Assembly (NCBI GenBank): GCA_964607515.1 | Contig: CAZSKU010000008.1 | Coordinates: forward strand, 21,190 to 85,189 | Source of the DNA: UBA6080 sp964607515 | Lineage (GTDB): Bacteria > Fermentibacterota > Fermentibacteria > Fermentibacterales > JCC-6 | DNA: 64,000 nt | Direction: 5' to 3' | In this document: positions 8,955-16,341 of the stretch, in pieces | Layout: each line of letters starts with the position of its first letter | Numbering within the stretch: position 1 is the stretch's first letter | The notes under the pieces: generated by a model | Told to the model about the DNA's origin: nothing | The model's database searches: none | What the model saw: only the letters and a program-made list of their open reading frames with translations | Made by a program: the position numbers and the translations under genes

Positions 8955-10071
8955 TATTCCTCACCTCCCCGAAAGCCCTGGGCTTGGTGTAGCGGTCTAT
9001 CAGAGGGGTGGTGAGGTTCATAAGGAGTATGGAGTAGCTGCATCCCTCCGGGTAACCTCCCCACCTGCGGATGATCATGGTGATGAGACCGGCTCCTATT
9101 CCGAAGATGATTCTGCCCTTCCGGGTGACCGGTGTCGTGACCATGTCGGTGATCATGAAGAATCCACCGAGAACCACCCCTCCCGAGAGCAGGTGGAAGA
9201 GGGGGTCGCCCCGGAAGGCTCCCTGGCCCCCGAAGAGCCAGGCGAACAGGGCCACTGCGCCCAGGTAGCTCAGGGGAAGTCTGGGTTCAAGCACTTTCCT
9301 GAAGAAGAGGTAAGTCGCCCCGAGAAGAAGCATCAGGGCGCTGGTTTCCCCTATGCAGCCTCCGGTTCTTCCCAGGAACAGGCTGATCAGGGTTTCCCGG
9401 GAGGAGAGGAGCGTCCGGGCCGAGGCGGCCCTTTCCTGAAGCGCCCGGGCCTGCTCTGCGTCTTCGTCAGCGGCCGCCTCCGCGGCGCCGGCATCCCAGT
9501 CGTAGGTCTGCTGCAGAAGGTTCAGTGGAGTGGCTCCCGTGGCCACGTCCGACTCCTCCAGCCGGGCTGCGGGTATCCCCGACTGATCCCATGTGTCGTC
9601 CCTGGAAGGTCCGTGCTCCATGGGAGCCCACCAGCCTGCGGTCATGAGGACCGGAAAGCTGGCCACCAGGAACGCCCTGCCCAGAAGGGCCGGGTTCACG
9701 ATGTTGTATCCAAGCCCCCCGAAGGCCTGCTTCGCCACCGCGATGGCGAAGGCGCTTCCCAGGATGGGGAGCCACCAGGGCACCGACGGCGGCACGTTGT
9801 AGGCCAGCAGTATGCCCGTCACCACGGCGCTGCCGTCCAGAACGACGTTCACCGGTTTTTTCATGAACCTCAGGCAGAGCGCCTCGGTGACCACCGCCGC
9901 CAGTACGCTGAGACCCGTCAGCAGCAGAGCCCTGAAACCGAAGAAGTACACCGCCGCCGCCAGGGCAGGCAGCAGGGCCAGGGCCACGTCGGTCATGATC
10001 CGCCGGGTTGACTCGGGAGAACCGAAGTGGGGGGAAATGGCCAGTTCGAATTTTCTTGCCTCAGCCATCAT
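8947..10071 (-). CDS. rnfD: Rnf complex subunit RnfD
   Basis: RnfD is the large membrane subunit that also carries FMN; this copy has 374 residues. The motif ATGATPL marks the expected flavin threonine, and GGCIGETSALMLLLG is the conserved helix after it. Between them is an acidic, alanine-rich stretch of about 35 residues (YDWDAGAAEAAADEDAEQ onward) that I do not recall in typical RnfD. Start: two adjacent ATG codons (10071 and 10068) follow rnfC; the first overlaps the rnfC stop as ATGA. Confidence 0.92.
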   Translation of the reverse strand: MMAEARKFELAISPHFGSPESTRRIMTDVALALLPALAAAVYFFGFRALLLTGLSVLAAVVTEALCLRFMKKPVNVVLDGSAVVTGILLAYNVPPSVPWWLPILGSAFAIAVAKQAFGGLGYNIVNPALLGRAFLVASFPVLMTAGWWAPMEHGPSRDDTWDQSGIPAARLEESDVATGATPLNLLQQTYDWDAGAAEAAADEDAEQARALQERAASARTLLSSRETLISLFLGRTGGCIGETSALMLLLGATYLFFRKVLEPRLPLSYLGAVALFAWLFGGQGAFRGDPLFHLLSGGVVLGGFFMITDMVTTPVTRKGRIIFGIGAGLITMIIRRWGGYPEGCSYSILLMNLTTPLIDRYTKPRAFGEVRNNG

Positions 10072-11384
10072 GACCCCTTTCCGGCCCTGGCCATGGCCCT
10101 GATCTCGTTCTGAGCCCTCTTGATGTAGTGGACCAGGTATCTGCCCGCAGGGCAGACGTAGCTGCAGGTTCCGCAAGCCATGCAGTTCAGGGCTCCGAAC
10201 TCCTTGGCGGCCTGCCATTTCTCGTACTCGGAGGCCCGGGCGATCATGCTGGGAACCAGGTTGAGGGGACATGAGTCCACACATCTGCCGCAGCGGATGC
10301 AGGGACCTTCGTCGGTTTCCCTGGCTTCACCGGAAGACAGGGCCAGGATCCCGCTGGTTCCCTTGGTCACCGGGACTTCGTCGGTGTGCACCGAGATGCC
10401 CATCATGGGCCCTCCGGAGATCAGCCTGCGGACGTCGGGACCGTATCCCCCCGCGGCTTCCACCAGTCGGGCCACCGGAGTGCCCACACTGCAAAGGAAG
10501 TTGCCGGGCCTGTTGACTCCCCGTCCGGTGACGGTGGTCACCCGGGAGACCGACGGAATTCCCTCCCGTACAGCCTGTGCCACGGCCACGCAGGTGCCCA
10601 CGTTTTGAACCACAACCCCTATGTCCAGGGGCAGCCCCCCGGCGGGGACCTTCCGGCGGCACACCGCGTGGATGAGCTGCTTCTCGGCGCCCTGGGGGTA
10701 GGAAACCTTCAGGGGAACAACCCTGACGCCTTTTCTCTCCATGAGTTCGATGGCGTCGGGCTTGTTCACCTCTATGCCGATGCAGGGATTCTCCACCCGC
10801 AGAACCATGGCCAGGATGCGCATCCCCTCGATGACGTCGTCGGGATTCTCCAGCATCAGCCTGTGATCCGCGGTGAGGTAGGGCTCGCACTCCACTCCAT
10901 TGATTATCAGGGTGTCTATCCTCTTGTCGGGAGGGGGGGAAAGCTTCACGAAGGTTGGGAAGCAGGCTCCGCCCATGCCGCATACCCCGGCATCACAGAT
11001 CCTGCCGATGAGTTCGTCCGGCGACCTGTTCACCCAGTCGGGCCAGGGCTCGAACACAGGTTCCTCCCCGGCGCTCTCAACCGAGATCACCACCGCCGGA
11101 CCCAGGCGCCGGTGGGGCATCGGAGCCTCGACCACTCCGACAACCTTGCCGGCTGCCGGGGAATGGGTGGGAAGGCTGATGAAACCGTTCTTCTCCCCCA
11201 GCACCTGACCGAAACCTACCGAGTCTCCCTGTTTGACCACCGGGGTCGAAGGCGTGCCCAGGTGCTGACACAGGGAGACCGTCAGCGTTTCCGGTACGGG
11301 GATCTTCACAATCTCCCGGGAACGGCTGATCTCCTTGTTTCCCGGCGGATGTGTCCCTCCGGAGAATGTCCTTGCCCTGCTCAT
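10068..11384 (-). CDS. rnfC: Rnf complex subunit RnfC
   Basis: RnfC is the peripheral, cytoplasmic NADH-linked subunit. The 438-residue protein has an N-terminal barrel-sandwich region (about residues 25-100), a central flavin/NADH-type fold with GVCGMGGACFPT at about 140, and two [4Fe-4S] motifs, CIRCGRCVDSCP near 362 and CMACGTCSYVCP near 401. The start ATG is preceded by TTTTGGAGGAGT, a near-perfect ribosome binding site. It is the first gene of the rnf-sel run; the 120-base upstream gap holds a short hairpin. Confidence 0.95.
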   Translation of the reverse strand: MSRARTFSGGTHPPGNKEISRSREIVKIPVPETLTVSLCQHLGTPSTPVVKQGDSVGFGQVLGEKNGFISLPTHSPAAGKVVGVVEAPMPHRRLGPAVVISVESAGEEPVFEPWPDWVNRSPDELIGRICDAGVCGMGGACFPTFVKLSPPPDKRIDTLIINGVECEPYLTADHRLMLENPDDVIEGMRILAMVLRVENPCIGIEVNKPDAIELMERKGVRVVPLKVSYPQGAEKQLIHAVCRRKVPAGGLPLDIGVVVQNVGTCVAVAQAVREGIPSVSRVTTVTGRGVNRPGNFLCSVGTPVARLVEAAGGYGPDVRRLISGGPMMGISVHTDEVPVTKGTSGILALSSGEARETDEGPCIRCGRCVDSCPLNLVPSMIARASEYEKWQAAKEFGALNCMACGTCSYVCPAGRYLVHYIKRAQNEIRAMARAGKGS

Positions 11385-11421
11385 ACTCCTCCAAAACTGC
11401 GCGGATCATGAATAAAGGCAC

Positions 11422-11437
11422 GGGTGCGCAAGCACCC
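11422..11437 (-). terminator. Short hairpin between arsC-like gene and rnfC
   Basis: A perfect inverted repeat GGGTGC-N4-GCACCC lies 68 bases beyond the arsC-like stop and 38 bases before the rnfC start. On the minus strand it is followed by GTGCCTTTATT, a weak T-rich tail. It may be a weak terminator for the upstream gene or a leader hairpin of the rnf mRNA. Confidence 0.4.
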
Positions 11438-11504
11438 GCCCCCCATAAGGAACGGCACGCTGAACCATAGAACGAAACACTCCCCGGAGCAACCTCCAGG
11501 CGAG

Positions 11505-11945
11505 TTACTCGGACATGTGTTCGGACAGGAAGCGGAGAACCCGCTCCTCGATGATATCCCTGACCCTTTGGAATGGTTCGCAGCGGTCCGGTCCGTCGGT
11601 AGGCATCTCCGCGGGGTCCGGCACTCCCCAGAATTCCCTGACATGCGGCCCGGGATACACCGGGCAGCGGGATTCCGCCCGGTCGCAGACGGTGATCAGG
11701 TAGCCTACCATGACGTGTTTCCTGATGAAATCGTCCCAGAGGCTCTTCGGGGCATGGCCCAGCGCGAGCAGATCCAGCCCCTTTTCCTTCATCACCCGGA
11801 GTGCGCAGGGGTGGATCTCCGACGATTCCAGCCCGGCGCTGCATGCAAAAAAACGACCCTCACCATGATGATTGAGAAATGCCTCCGCCATCTGGCTTCT
11901 GGCGGAGTTCCGACTGCACAGAAAAAGAACTCTCGGTCTGCCCAT
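11505..11945 (-). CDS. arsC: Low-molecular-weight phosphatase / arsenate reductase-like protein
   Basis: The 146-residue protein has the LMW protein tyrosine phosphatase fold used by thioredoxin-coupled arsenate reductases. The P-loop is CSRNSARSQMAE at residues about 10-21 (Cys-X5-Arg), and the C-terminal acid is in WGVPDPAEM. Further cysteines (SRCPVYPG region and DRCEPF) are present, but I cannot confirm the exact redox triad. I chose ATG 11945 because GGAGG lies six bases before it; a TTG at 11951 abuts the ribosome binding site. The ArsR operon starting at 13417 supports an arsenic role. A regulatory phosphatase is the alternative. Confidence 0.8.
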   Translation of the reverse strand: MGRPRVLFLCSRNSARSQMAEAFLNHHGEGRFFACSAGLESSEIHPCALRVMKEKGLDLLALGHAPKSLWDDFIRKHVMVGYLITVCDRAESRCPVYPGPHVREFWGVPDPAEMPTDGPDRCEPFQRVRDIIEERVLRFLSEHMSE

Positions 11946-12011
11946 GTTCAACCTCCCTGTCCATGATCACCAGGCAGGGACTATCCACACGCGGGATTAA
12001 GAAAGTGTTAA

Positions 12012-12036
12012 GGGCGGCGGCAGGGAACCGCCGCCC
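12012..12036 (-). terminator. Rho-independent-like terminator of the small basic gene
   Basis: A nine-pair GC stem (GGGCGGCGG / CCGCCGCCC) with a seven-base loop begins ten bases after the stop of the 37-residue gene. On the minus strand it is followed by TTAACACTTTCTTAAT. A dedicated terminator supports the reality of that small gene. Confidence 0.75.
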
Positions 12037-12045
12037 GAACCCGCC

Positions 12046-12159
12046 TCAGCCCTTTTTGGTGGGCTTCTTCGCGGCCTTCTTCTTCGGGGCCTTTTCGGCC
12101 TTTTTCTCCGCGGGAGCCTTGGCGGGAGCCTTTTTCGCCTCGTCCTTCTTCACGATCAC
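12046..12159 (-). CDS. 37-residue lysine/alanine/proline-rich histone H1-like protein
   Basis: The reading frame encodes a very basic protein of 37 residues: after MIVKKDEAKK it is almost only Lys, Ala, Pro and Glu, with AKKAP-type repeats like the C-terminal tails of histone H1 and of bacterial HU/H1-like DNA-condensing proteins. AGGAGG lies three bases before GTG 12159 and nine before GTG 12153, so the protein has 35 or 37 residues. A strong hairpin terminator follows at once. Codon use matches the host. I infer nucleic-acid binding from composition alone; a structural or charged-linker role is possible. Confidence 0.7.
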   Translation of the reverse strand: MIVKKDEAKKAPAKAPAEKKAEKAPKKKAAKKPTKKG

Positions 12160-12192
12160 TGCCCTCCTGAAAGTGGCGCAACCATGCAGTCA

Positions 12193-12216
12193 GGGCTGAA
12201 GAAACCTCTTCAGCCC
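12193..12216. promoter_or_regulatory. Perfect 10-base inverted repeat in a divergent intergenic region
   Basis: GGGCTGAAGA-AACC-TCTTCAGCCC lies between the minus-strand small basic gene and the plus-strand exported ferredoxin gene. It could be an operator shared by the divergent genes or a leader hairpin. No T tract follows on either strand, so a terminator is less likely. Confidence 0.45.
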
Positions 12217-12312
12217 CGAAGCGGATATGGTGAAACGCCGCCATGCTGTCAATCCGAAGGTATATTCCCGGCTGGGATCCACCATGAAGTTCCTTCAGGC
12301 AAGGCGGATACG

Positions 12313-12783
12313 ATGCTCAAACTGCTTCTGATGCTTCCTGTTCTGGCTGCTTTTCAGTGGATATACCAGGTGGACCCGGACAGGTGCACCGGATGCTCGA
12401 ACTGCGTCTACTTCTGCCCCCGGGGGGCCATAAGCATGCATGCCGGCAAGGCCTGGATAGACCCGGAAGTGTGCGACGGCTGCGGCACCTGTGTGGCCCA
12501 CTGCCCATGGGGGGCAATCTACATGGTCTGGTACGAGGGTACCGGGGATTCAACCCTGGAATCCCCCGCCCTGTCCGCCAATCCCGCCGCTCTATCGGCC
12601 CATGTCACGGGGCTTTCGCCGGGATCCGACATCATTCTTGCCGACCTGACCGGAAGAACCCGTATCAGGGCTGCCGCCGACACCTCGGGCGAAGTGTTCT
12701 TTGACTTGTCCGGTCTGCCTTCCGGCTTTTACATGATCCGCACCGGAGGCGCCGCCGTTCTTCCTCTGGTTGTAACCAGATAG
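12313..12783 (+). CDS. Exported 2[4Fe-4S] ferredoxin with a T9SS-like C-terminal domain
   Basis: This 156-residue protein begins MLKLLLMLPVLAAFQW, a short signal peptide. It continues with two classic cluster motifs, CTGCSNCVYFCP (about residues 24-35) and CDGCGTCVAHCP (about 55-66). The last 60 residues end in LSGLPSGFYMIR... and VVTR, very like a type IX secretion sorting domain (a strand pattern with L-x-x-G-x-Y-x-I/V-R and a basic end). An exported iron-sulfur ferredoxin is unusual because bacterial-type ferredoxins are normally cytoplasmic. The start ATG at 12313 is the only one that leaves the signal peptide at the N-terminus. It could donate electrons to extracellular or periplasmic partners; this is inference. 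Confidence 0.75.
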   Translation: MLKLLLMLPVLAAFQWIYQVDPDRCTGCSNCVYFCPRGAISMHAGKAWIDPEVCDGCGTCVAHCPWGAIYMVWYEGTGDSTLESPALSANPAALSAHVTGLSPGSDIILADLTGRTRIRAAADTSGEVFFDLSGLPSGFYMIRTGGAAVLPLVVTR

Positions 12784-12793
12784 AGGCCCTTCC

Positions 12794-13354
12794 ATGGATA
12801 TCGCCGTAATAGTCACGGGGTTGCTGGTGTTCGCCGCCAGGGTTCTGGATGTCTCCCTGGGCACCATGAGAACCATAAGCATCATCCAGGGGAGGACTCT
12901 GCTGGCCTTCCTGCTGGGGTTCGTGGAAATCAGCGTATGGCTGGGGGTTATCTCCACCGTGATAACCCACCTTCAGGACAATCCGGCACTGGCGATCTTC
13001 TACGCCCTGGGCTTCGCCACCGGAAACGTTGCGGGCATCATGATCGAGCGGAGGATCGCCATGGGCAGCGTGGTGATCAAGATAATCGCCCGGGAGTCGG
13101 CGGAGGAACTGGCCTCGGAGATAAGGAAGATGGGCTTTCCGGTGACCGAGTTCCAGGGCCGGGGCATGGCGGGCACCGTTACGGAGTTGTACATAGTCTG
13201 CCCCAGGCGGGACTTCAGGCCTATCATGACCCGGGTGCGAAAGATCGATCCGGATGTGTTCTACGTAACCGAGCCGGTGGGAACCCTGGGAAGCGGCAGG
13301 GTTCCTCCGGCGCTCTCCCACAGGGGGTGGAAGTCCATCATCAAAAGGAAATGA
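12794..13354 (+). CDS. UPF0316 / DUF2179-type membrane protein
   Basis: A 186-residue protein with three N-terminal membrane helices (DVSLGTMRTISIIQGR marks the family near residue 20) and a C-terminal soluble domain of the DUF2179 type (about residues 100-165). The family is widespread but has no firmly established function. It follows the exported ferredoxin gene by ten bases, so the two may be co-transcribed. Confidence 0.8.
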   Translation: MDIAVIVTGLLVFAARVLDVSLGTMRTISIIQGRTLLAFLLGFVEISVWLGVISTVITHLQDNPALAIFYALGFATGNVAGIMIERRIAMGSVVIKIIARESAEELASEIRKMGFPVTEFQGRGMAGTVTELYIVCPRRDFRPIMTRVRKIDPDVFYVTEPVGTLGSGRVPPALSHRGWKSIIKRK

Positions 13355-13364
13355 CCGTCCGAGG

Positions 13365-13397
13365 TTGACAGTTTTGCAATTTGGCCTATATTGCAAA
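13365..13397 (+). promoter_or_regulatory. arsR promoter with overlapping inverted-repeat operator
   Basis: A -35 box TTGACA (13365-13370), a 16-base spacer and a -10 box TATATT (13387-13392) form a good sigma-70 promoter. Overlapping the spacer and -10 is the perfect inverted repeat TTTGCAAT-N9-ATTGCAAA (13373-13397). This is the layout expected for autorepression by the ArsR-family protein encoded just downstream. Transcription would start near 13399, after the first in-frame TTG at 13381, which rules that start out. Confidence 0.85.
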
Positions 13398-13416
13398 TAC
13401 TAACCCGGAGGTTGCC

Positions 13417-13725
13417 TTGTCGAAGGACTTGACCGAATCGCTTCAAAGAAGGGCCAGGACTCTCGCATCCCTGGGCCACCCCTCGAGGCTGCTCATCGTG
13501 GATGCCCTGAAATCAGGCGAGAAAACGGTATCCGAACTGACGAACCTGGTCGGCTCGGACATCTCCACCGTTTCCAGGCATCTCGGAGTCCTGCGGAATG
13601 CGGGCATCATCGGCTCCCGCCGGGAAGCAAACCGGATACTGCACCGGCTGCTCACCCCGTGTCTGACCGAATTCCTTCAGTGCGTGGAAAAGGTTGTTTC
13701 CGACACCTGCGGAAAGTGCCGATGA
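13417..13725 (+). CDS. arsR: ArsR/SmtB-family metal(loid)-responsive repressor
   Basis: The 102-residue winged-helix protein contains the recognition helix region SDISTVSRHLGVLRNAG at about residues 47-63. Its C-terminal end is cysteine-rich (TPCLTEFLQC, then TCGKC), a likely thiolate site for arsenite or another soft metal. The TTG start at 13417 has GGAGG five bases upstream and lies after the predicted transcription start; an earlier in-frame TTG at 13381 lies inside the promoter. Its stop overlaps the permease start (ATGA). Binding of metal would release the inverted repeat at 13373-13397. The family role is established; the effector here is inferred. Confidence 0.9.
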   Translation: MSKDLTESLQRRARTLASLGHPSRLLIVDALKSGEKTVSELTNLVGSDISTVSRHLGVLRNAGIIGSRREANRILHRLLTPCLTEFLQCVEKVVSDTCGKCR

Positions 13726-15026
13726 ACCTCAGGTCCGAATGGAAAACCCTGCTTCTCATGCTTCTTGTATTTGCCGGAGCTTTTCATATGCCGCTTTCGG
13801 CGGAGCGTTTCTGGAGCGGGGCGACCGAGTCGCTCCACCTTCTTCACGAGTACGCCAGGGAACACGTTGTTCTGTGCCTGCTGCCGGCCCTCTTCATCGC
13901 CGGAGGGCTCGCCGTCTTCCTGAAGAGGGAGGCGGTGATGAAGTATCTGGGGCCGAAGGCGAAGAAAGCCGTCGCATACGGGGTGGCTTCGGTCTCCGGA
14001 ACTGTTCTCGCGGTCTGCTCCTGCACGGTTCTGCCTCTTTTCGCCGGGATCTACAGGATGGGGGCGGGGCTTGGCCCCGCCTCGGCTTTCCTGTACGCCG
14101 GGCCGGCGATCAACGTCCTTGCGATAATCCTTTCAGCCAGGGTTCTGGGGGTCGAGCTGGGTGTCGCGAGGGCGGCGGGGGCGGTGGTGTTCAGTGTCGT
14201 TATCGGCCTGCTCATGCACCTGATCTTCCGGAAGGAGGAGACGGCGAGAAGCGCGGGTTTCGCATTCGAAGAAACGGAAGACACATACCCGCTCGTTCAG
14301 CGGGTAATCGTCTTCGCTTCCCTGGTGGGGCTTCTTGTTTTCGCCAACTGGAGCGCGCCCGGCAGGGCTGCCGGTATCTGGAGCACGGTATGGGCATGGA
14401 AATGGGTCCTCACCTCGATTTTCGCAGCAGTGACCGGAACAGCCGCCGTGCTCTGGCTCGGAGTCAGGGCCTGGAAGATGCTTCTGGTGGCTGCGGTCAC
14501 GGGAACAGCAGCCCTGTTTCACGCGGGAGCGCAGGCATCCTTCGGACTCGGCCTGGTCGCTTTCGCCTGGGCGCTCGCCACCAGCGAGGGCGAGGGAAGC
14601 CGGTGGGCCGATGAAACCTGGGGCTATGCGAAACTTATCCTTCCCCTACTTTTCGCCGGCGTAATCGTTGCCGGCGCACTTCTCGGAAGACCGGGACACG
14701 ACGGATGGATCCCTTCGGAGTGGGTGGAGGCGGCCGTGGGAGGCAACTCCATCCGGGCCAACCTGCTGGCTTCGGTTGCGGGGGCATTCATGTACTTCGC
14801 CACCCTCACCGAGATTCCCATCGTTCAGGGACTGATAGGCTCTGGCATGGGGAAGGGGCCGGCGCTGGCCCTTCTCCTGGCGGGTCCGGCCCTGTCCCTG
14901 CCCAACATGCTGGTTATCCGGACCATCCTGGGAACCCGGAAAACCGTGACTTTCGTTTCCCTGGTGATACTGACGGCCACCGTCAGCGGAGTTCTTTTCG
15001 GTATCGCTTTCCCGGAGGTAGCGTGA
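13722..15026 (+). CDS. ArsP / DUF318-family permease
   Basis: A 434-residue membrane protein of the permease family (Pfam 'permease', DUF318) that includes ArsP, an exporter of trivalent organoarsenicals, and SO_0444-type metal efflux proteins. The conserved AVCSCTVLPLFAGIYRMGAG near residue 90 carries the paired cysteines, and a second half-repeat (GPALSLPNMLVI) lies near the C-terminus. Between them is a hydrophobic region of roughly ten helices in all. The ATG at 13722 overlaps the arsR stop. Substrate is inferred from the ArsR context. Confidence 0.82.
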   Translation: MNLRSEWKTLLLMLLVFAGAFHMPLSAERFWSGATESLHLLHEYAREHVVLCLLPALFIAGGLAVFLKREAVMKYLGPKAKKAVAYGVASVSGTVLAVCSCTVLPLFAGIYRMGAGLGPASAFLYAGPAINVLAIILSARVLGVELGVARAAGAVVFSVVIGLLMHLIFRKEETARSAGFAFEETEDTYPLVQRVIVFASLVGLLVFANWSAPGRAAGIWSTVWAWKWVLTSIFAAVTGTAAVLWLGVRAWKMLLVAAVTGTAALFHAGAQASFGLGLVAFAWALATSEGEGSRWADETWGYAKLILPLLFAGVIVAGALLGRPGHDGWIPSEWVEAAVGGNSIRANLLASVAGAFMYFATLTEIPIVQGLIGSGMGKGPALALLLAGPALSLPNMLVIRTILGTRKTVTFVSLVILTATVSGVLFGIAFPEVA

Positions 15027-15259
15027 TGCGGATTCAAGTGCTGGGCACCGGCTGCCCCAAGTGTAAAAAACTCGAAGAAATGGCCACGGAGGCTGCGGAA
15101 GAGCTTAATCTCGACTATTCCATCGAGAAGGTTTCGCAGATAAACGAAATCATCGCCATGGGGGTGATGTCCACGCCGGCCCTGGCGGTGGACGGCAGGG
15201 TGGTGCTATCGGGAAGGCTTCCGGGGAAGGACGAACTGAAGGAGATGCTGTCGAGATGA
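15026..15259 (+). CDS. Small thioredoxin-fold protein (redox-active disulfide type)
   Basis: A 77-residue thioredoxin-fold protein with the active site GCPKCK at residues about 9-14 and the cis-proline turn STPALAVDG near 48. The size and motif fit the small 'redox-active disulfide protein 2' group, which is often found beside DUF318 permeases in anaerobes. It starts inside the permease stop (TGATG) and overlaps the next gene, so it is co-translated. It probably works in the cytoplasm, since no signal peptide is present. Confidence 0.85.
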   Translation: MRIQVLGTGCPKCKKLEEMATEAAEELNLDYSIEKVSQINEIIAMGVMSTPALAVDGRVVLSGRLPGKDELKEMLSR

Positions 15260-15645
15260 GGCCGGTGAGAATCATTCTATTCCTGCTTCTCTTAGTCGTT
15301 TCATGTTCCGGACCCGATACGGACGAGACCGGAACTGTCTCCGCGGAATCGGGGCTTCCCAGGCTCGTCGATCTCGGCTCGGAGTCCTGCGTGCCGTGCA
15401 GGATGATGCAGCCGGAACTGGAAACTCTCAGAACAACCCTGAACGGCTCGCTCGAAGTGGTTTTCATCGATGTCAACCGTGATCGAAACGCCGCTTCGAG
15501 GTACGGAATCCGGGTTATCCCGACCCAGATATTCTACTCCGCCGAAGGAGCCGAACTGGCGCGGCACGAGGGTTACATAGACGCGGAAGGAATGATCGAA
15601 ATCTTCAGAGAGCACGGATACCTCACGGATCGCAGCGGGGTCTGA
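15256..15645 (+). CDS. Thioredoxin-like lipoprotein
   Basis: The 129-residue protein has a lipoprotein signal peptide ending in LVVSC and then a thioredoxin fold with CVPCRM at about residues 47-52 and the cis-proline loop VIPTQIF. It should be anchored on the outside of the cytoplasmic membrane, or on the outer membrane, and act as a periplasmic disulfide reductase. The CcdA-like protein encoded immediately after is the natural electron donor across the membrane. Overlap of four bases with the upstream thioredoxin gene shows operon membership. Confidence 0.87.
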   Translation: MRPVRIILFLLLLVVSCSGPDTDETGTVSAESGLPRLVDLGSESCVPCRMMQPELETLRTTLNGSLEVVFIDVNRDRNAASRYGIRVIPTQIFYSAEGAELARHEGYIDAEGMIEIFREHGYLTDRSGV

Positions 15646-15648
15646 CCC

Positions 15649-16341
15649 TTGGGTCCCTTTTTCTCGACACTGAACGACTGCCTTGCGGCTTCCCTGTTGC
15701 CTGCTGCGGCGGCCTCCTTCGTTTGGGGCATTCTCGGTATGGTTCTCAGCCCCTGCCACCTCGTGAGCGTTCCCCTGGTTTTCGGGTGTATCATGAGAAG
15801 CCGGGGGATCGAAGCGGGAACGGCGGTACCCATGGGAATCGCAGCCCTTTTCGCCCTTGGAATGACATTGTCCATCGGGGTTATCGGGCTTGCTACGAAC
15901 CTTCTGGGACGGCTAGCCGGGGATGTGGGCCCCCTGGGCGAGGGGATTCTGGCGGTGCTCCTGATAGCGGTTGGGCTCTCGATTGCCGGGCTCTTTCAGA
16001 TGCCTGTTCCGGGTCTGAACAAAGGAGAGATGAGCGCGGGTTCGCCAGCCCTGATTCTGGGAATCGTTTTCGGCGCAGCGCTGGGTCCGTGTACCTTCGC
16101 CTTCATGGCTCCTGTCCTGGCGGTGATGTTTAGCCTTGATTCCACCACGAAGGCTCTCGTCCTGGGATTCTCGTTCGCCGTGGGGCATGCTGGGATCGTG
16201 CTTCTGATGGGCGCTTTCGCGGGACGCATTCAGAGGGTGGTGAACTGGTCGGGACAGAGTGCCGGCGCGAGACTGCTGAGAATCGTTTCCGGCGGTCTGG
16301 TCTCCCTGGGAGGGGCATACCTCCTTCTTCGGGTGATTTAG
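15649..16341 (+). CDS. ccdA: CcdA-like cytochrome c biogenesis / thiol electron transporter
   Basis: A 230-residue six-helix membrane protein of the CcdA/DsbD-beta family, which passes reducing equivalents from cytoplasmic thioredoxin to periplasmic thiol proteins. The two key cysteines are visible in the first and fourth helices as LSPCHLVS and ALGPCTFAF. The start is TTG at 15649. It ends the ArsR operon and overlaps the convergent mgtE gene by four bases. Its partner is most likely the thioredoxin lipoprotein just upstream. Confidence 0.88.
   Translation: MGPFFSTLNDCLAASLLPAAAASFVWGILGMVLSPCHLVSVPLVFGCIMRSRGIEAGTAVPMGIAALFALGMTLSIGVIGLATNLLGRLAGDVGPLGEGILAVLLIAVGLSIAGLFQMPVPGLNKGEMSAGSPALILGIVFGAALGPCTFAFMAPVLAVMFSLDSTTKALVLGFSFAVGHAGIVLLMGAFAGRIQRVVNWSGQSAGARLLRIVSGGLVSLGGAYLLLRVI

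Noticed and set aside
13381..13416. Longer ArsR protein starting at TTG 13381
   Set aside because: That codon lies within the promoter and operator, upstream of the predicted transcription start, and has no ribosome binding site.
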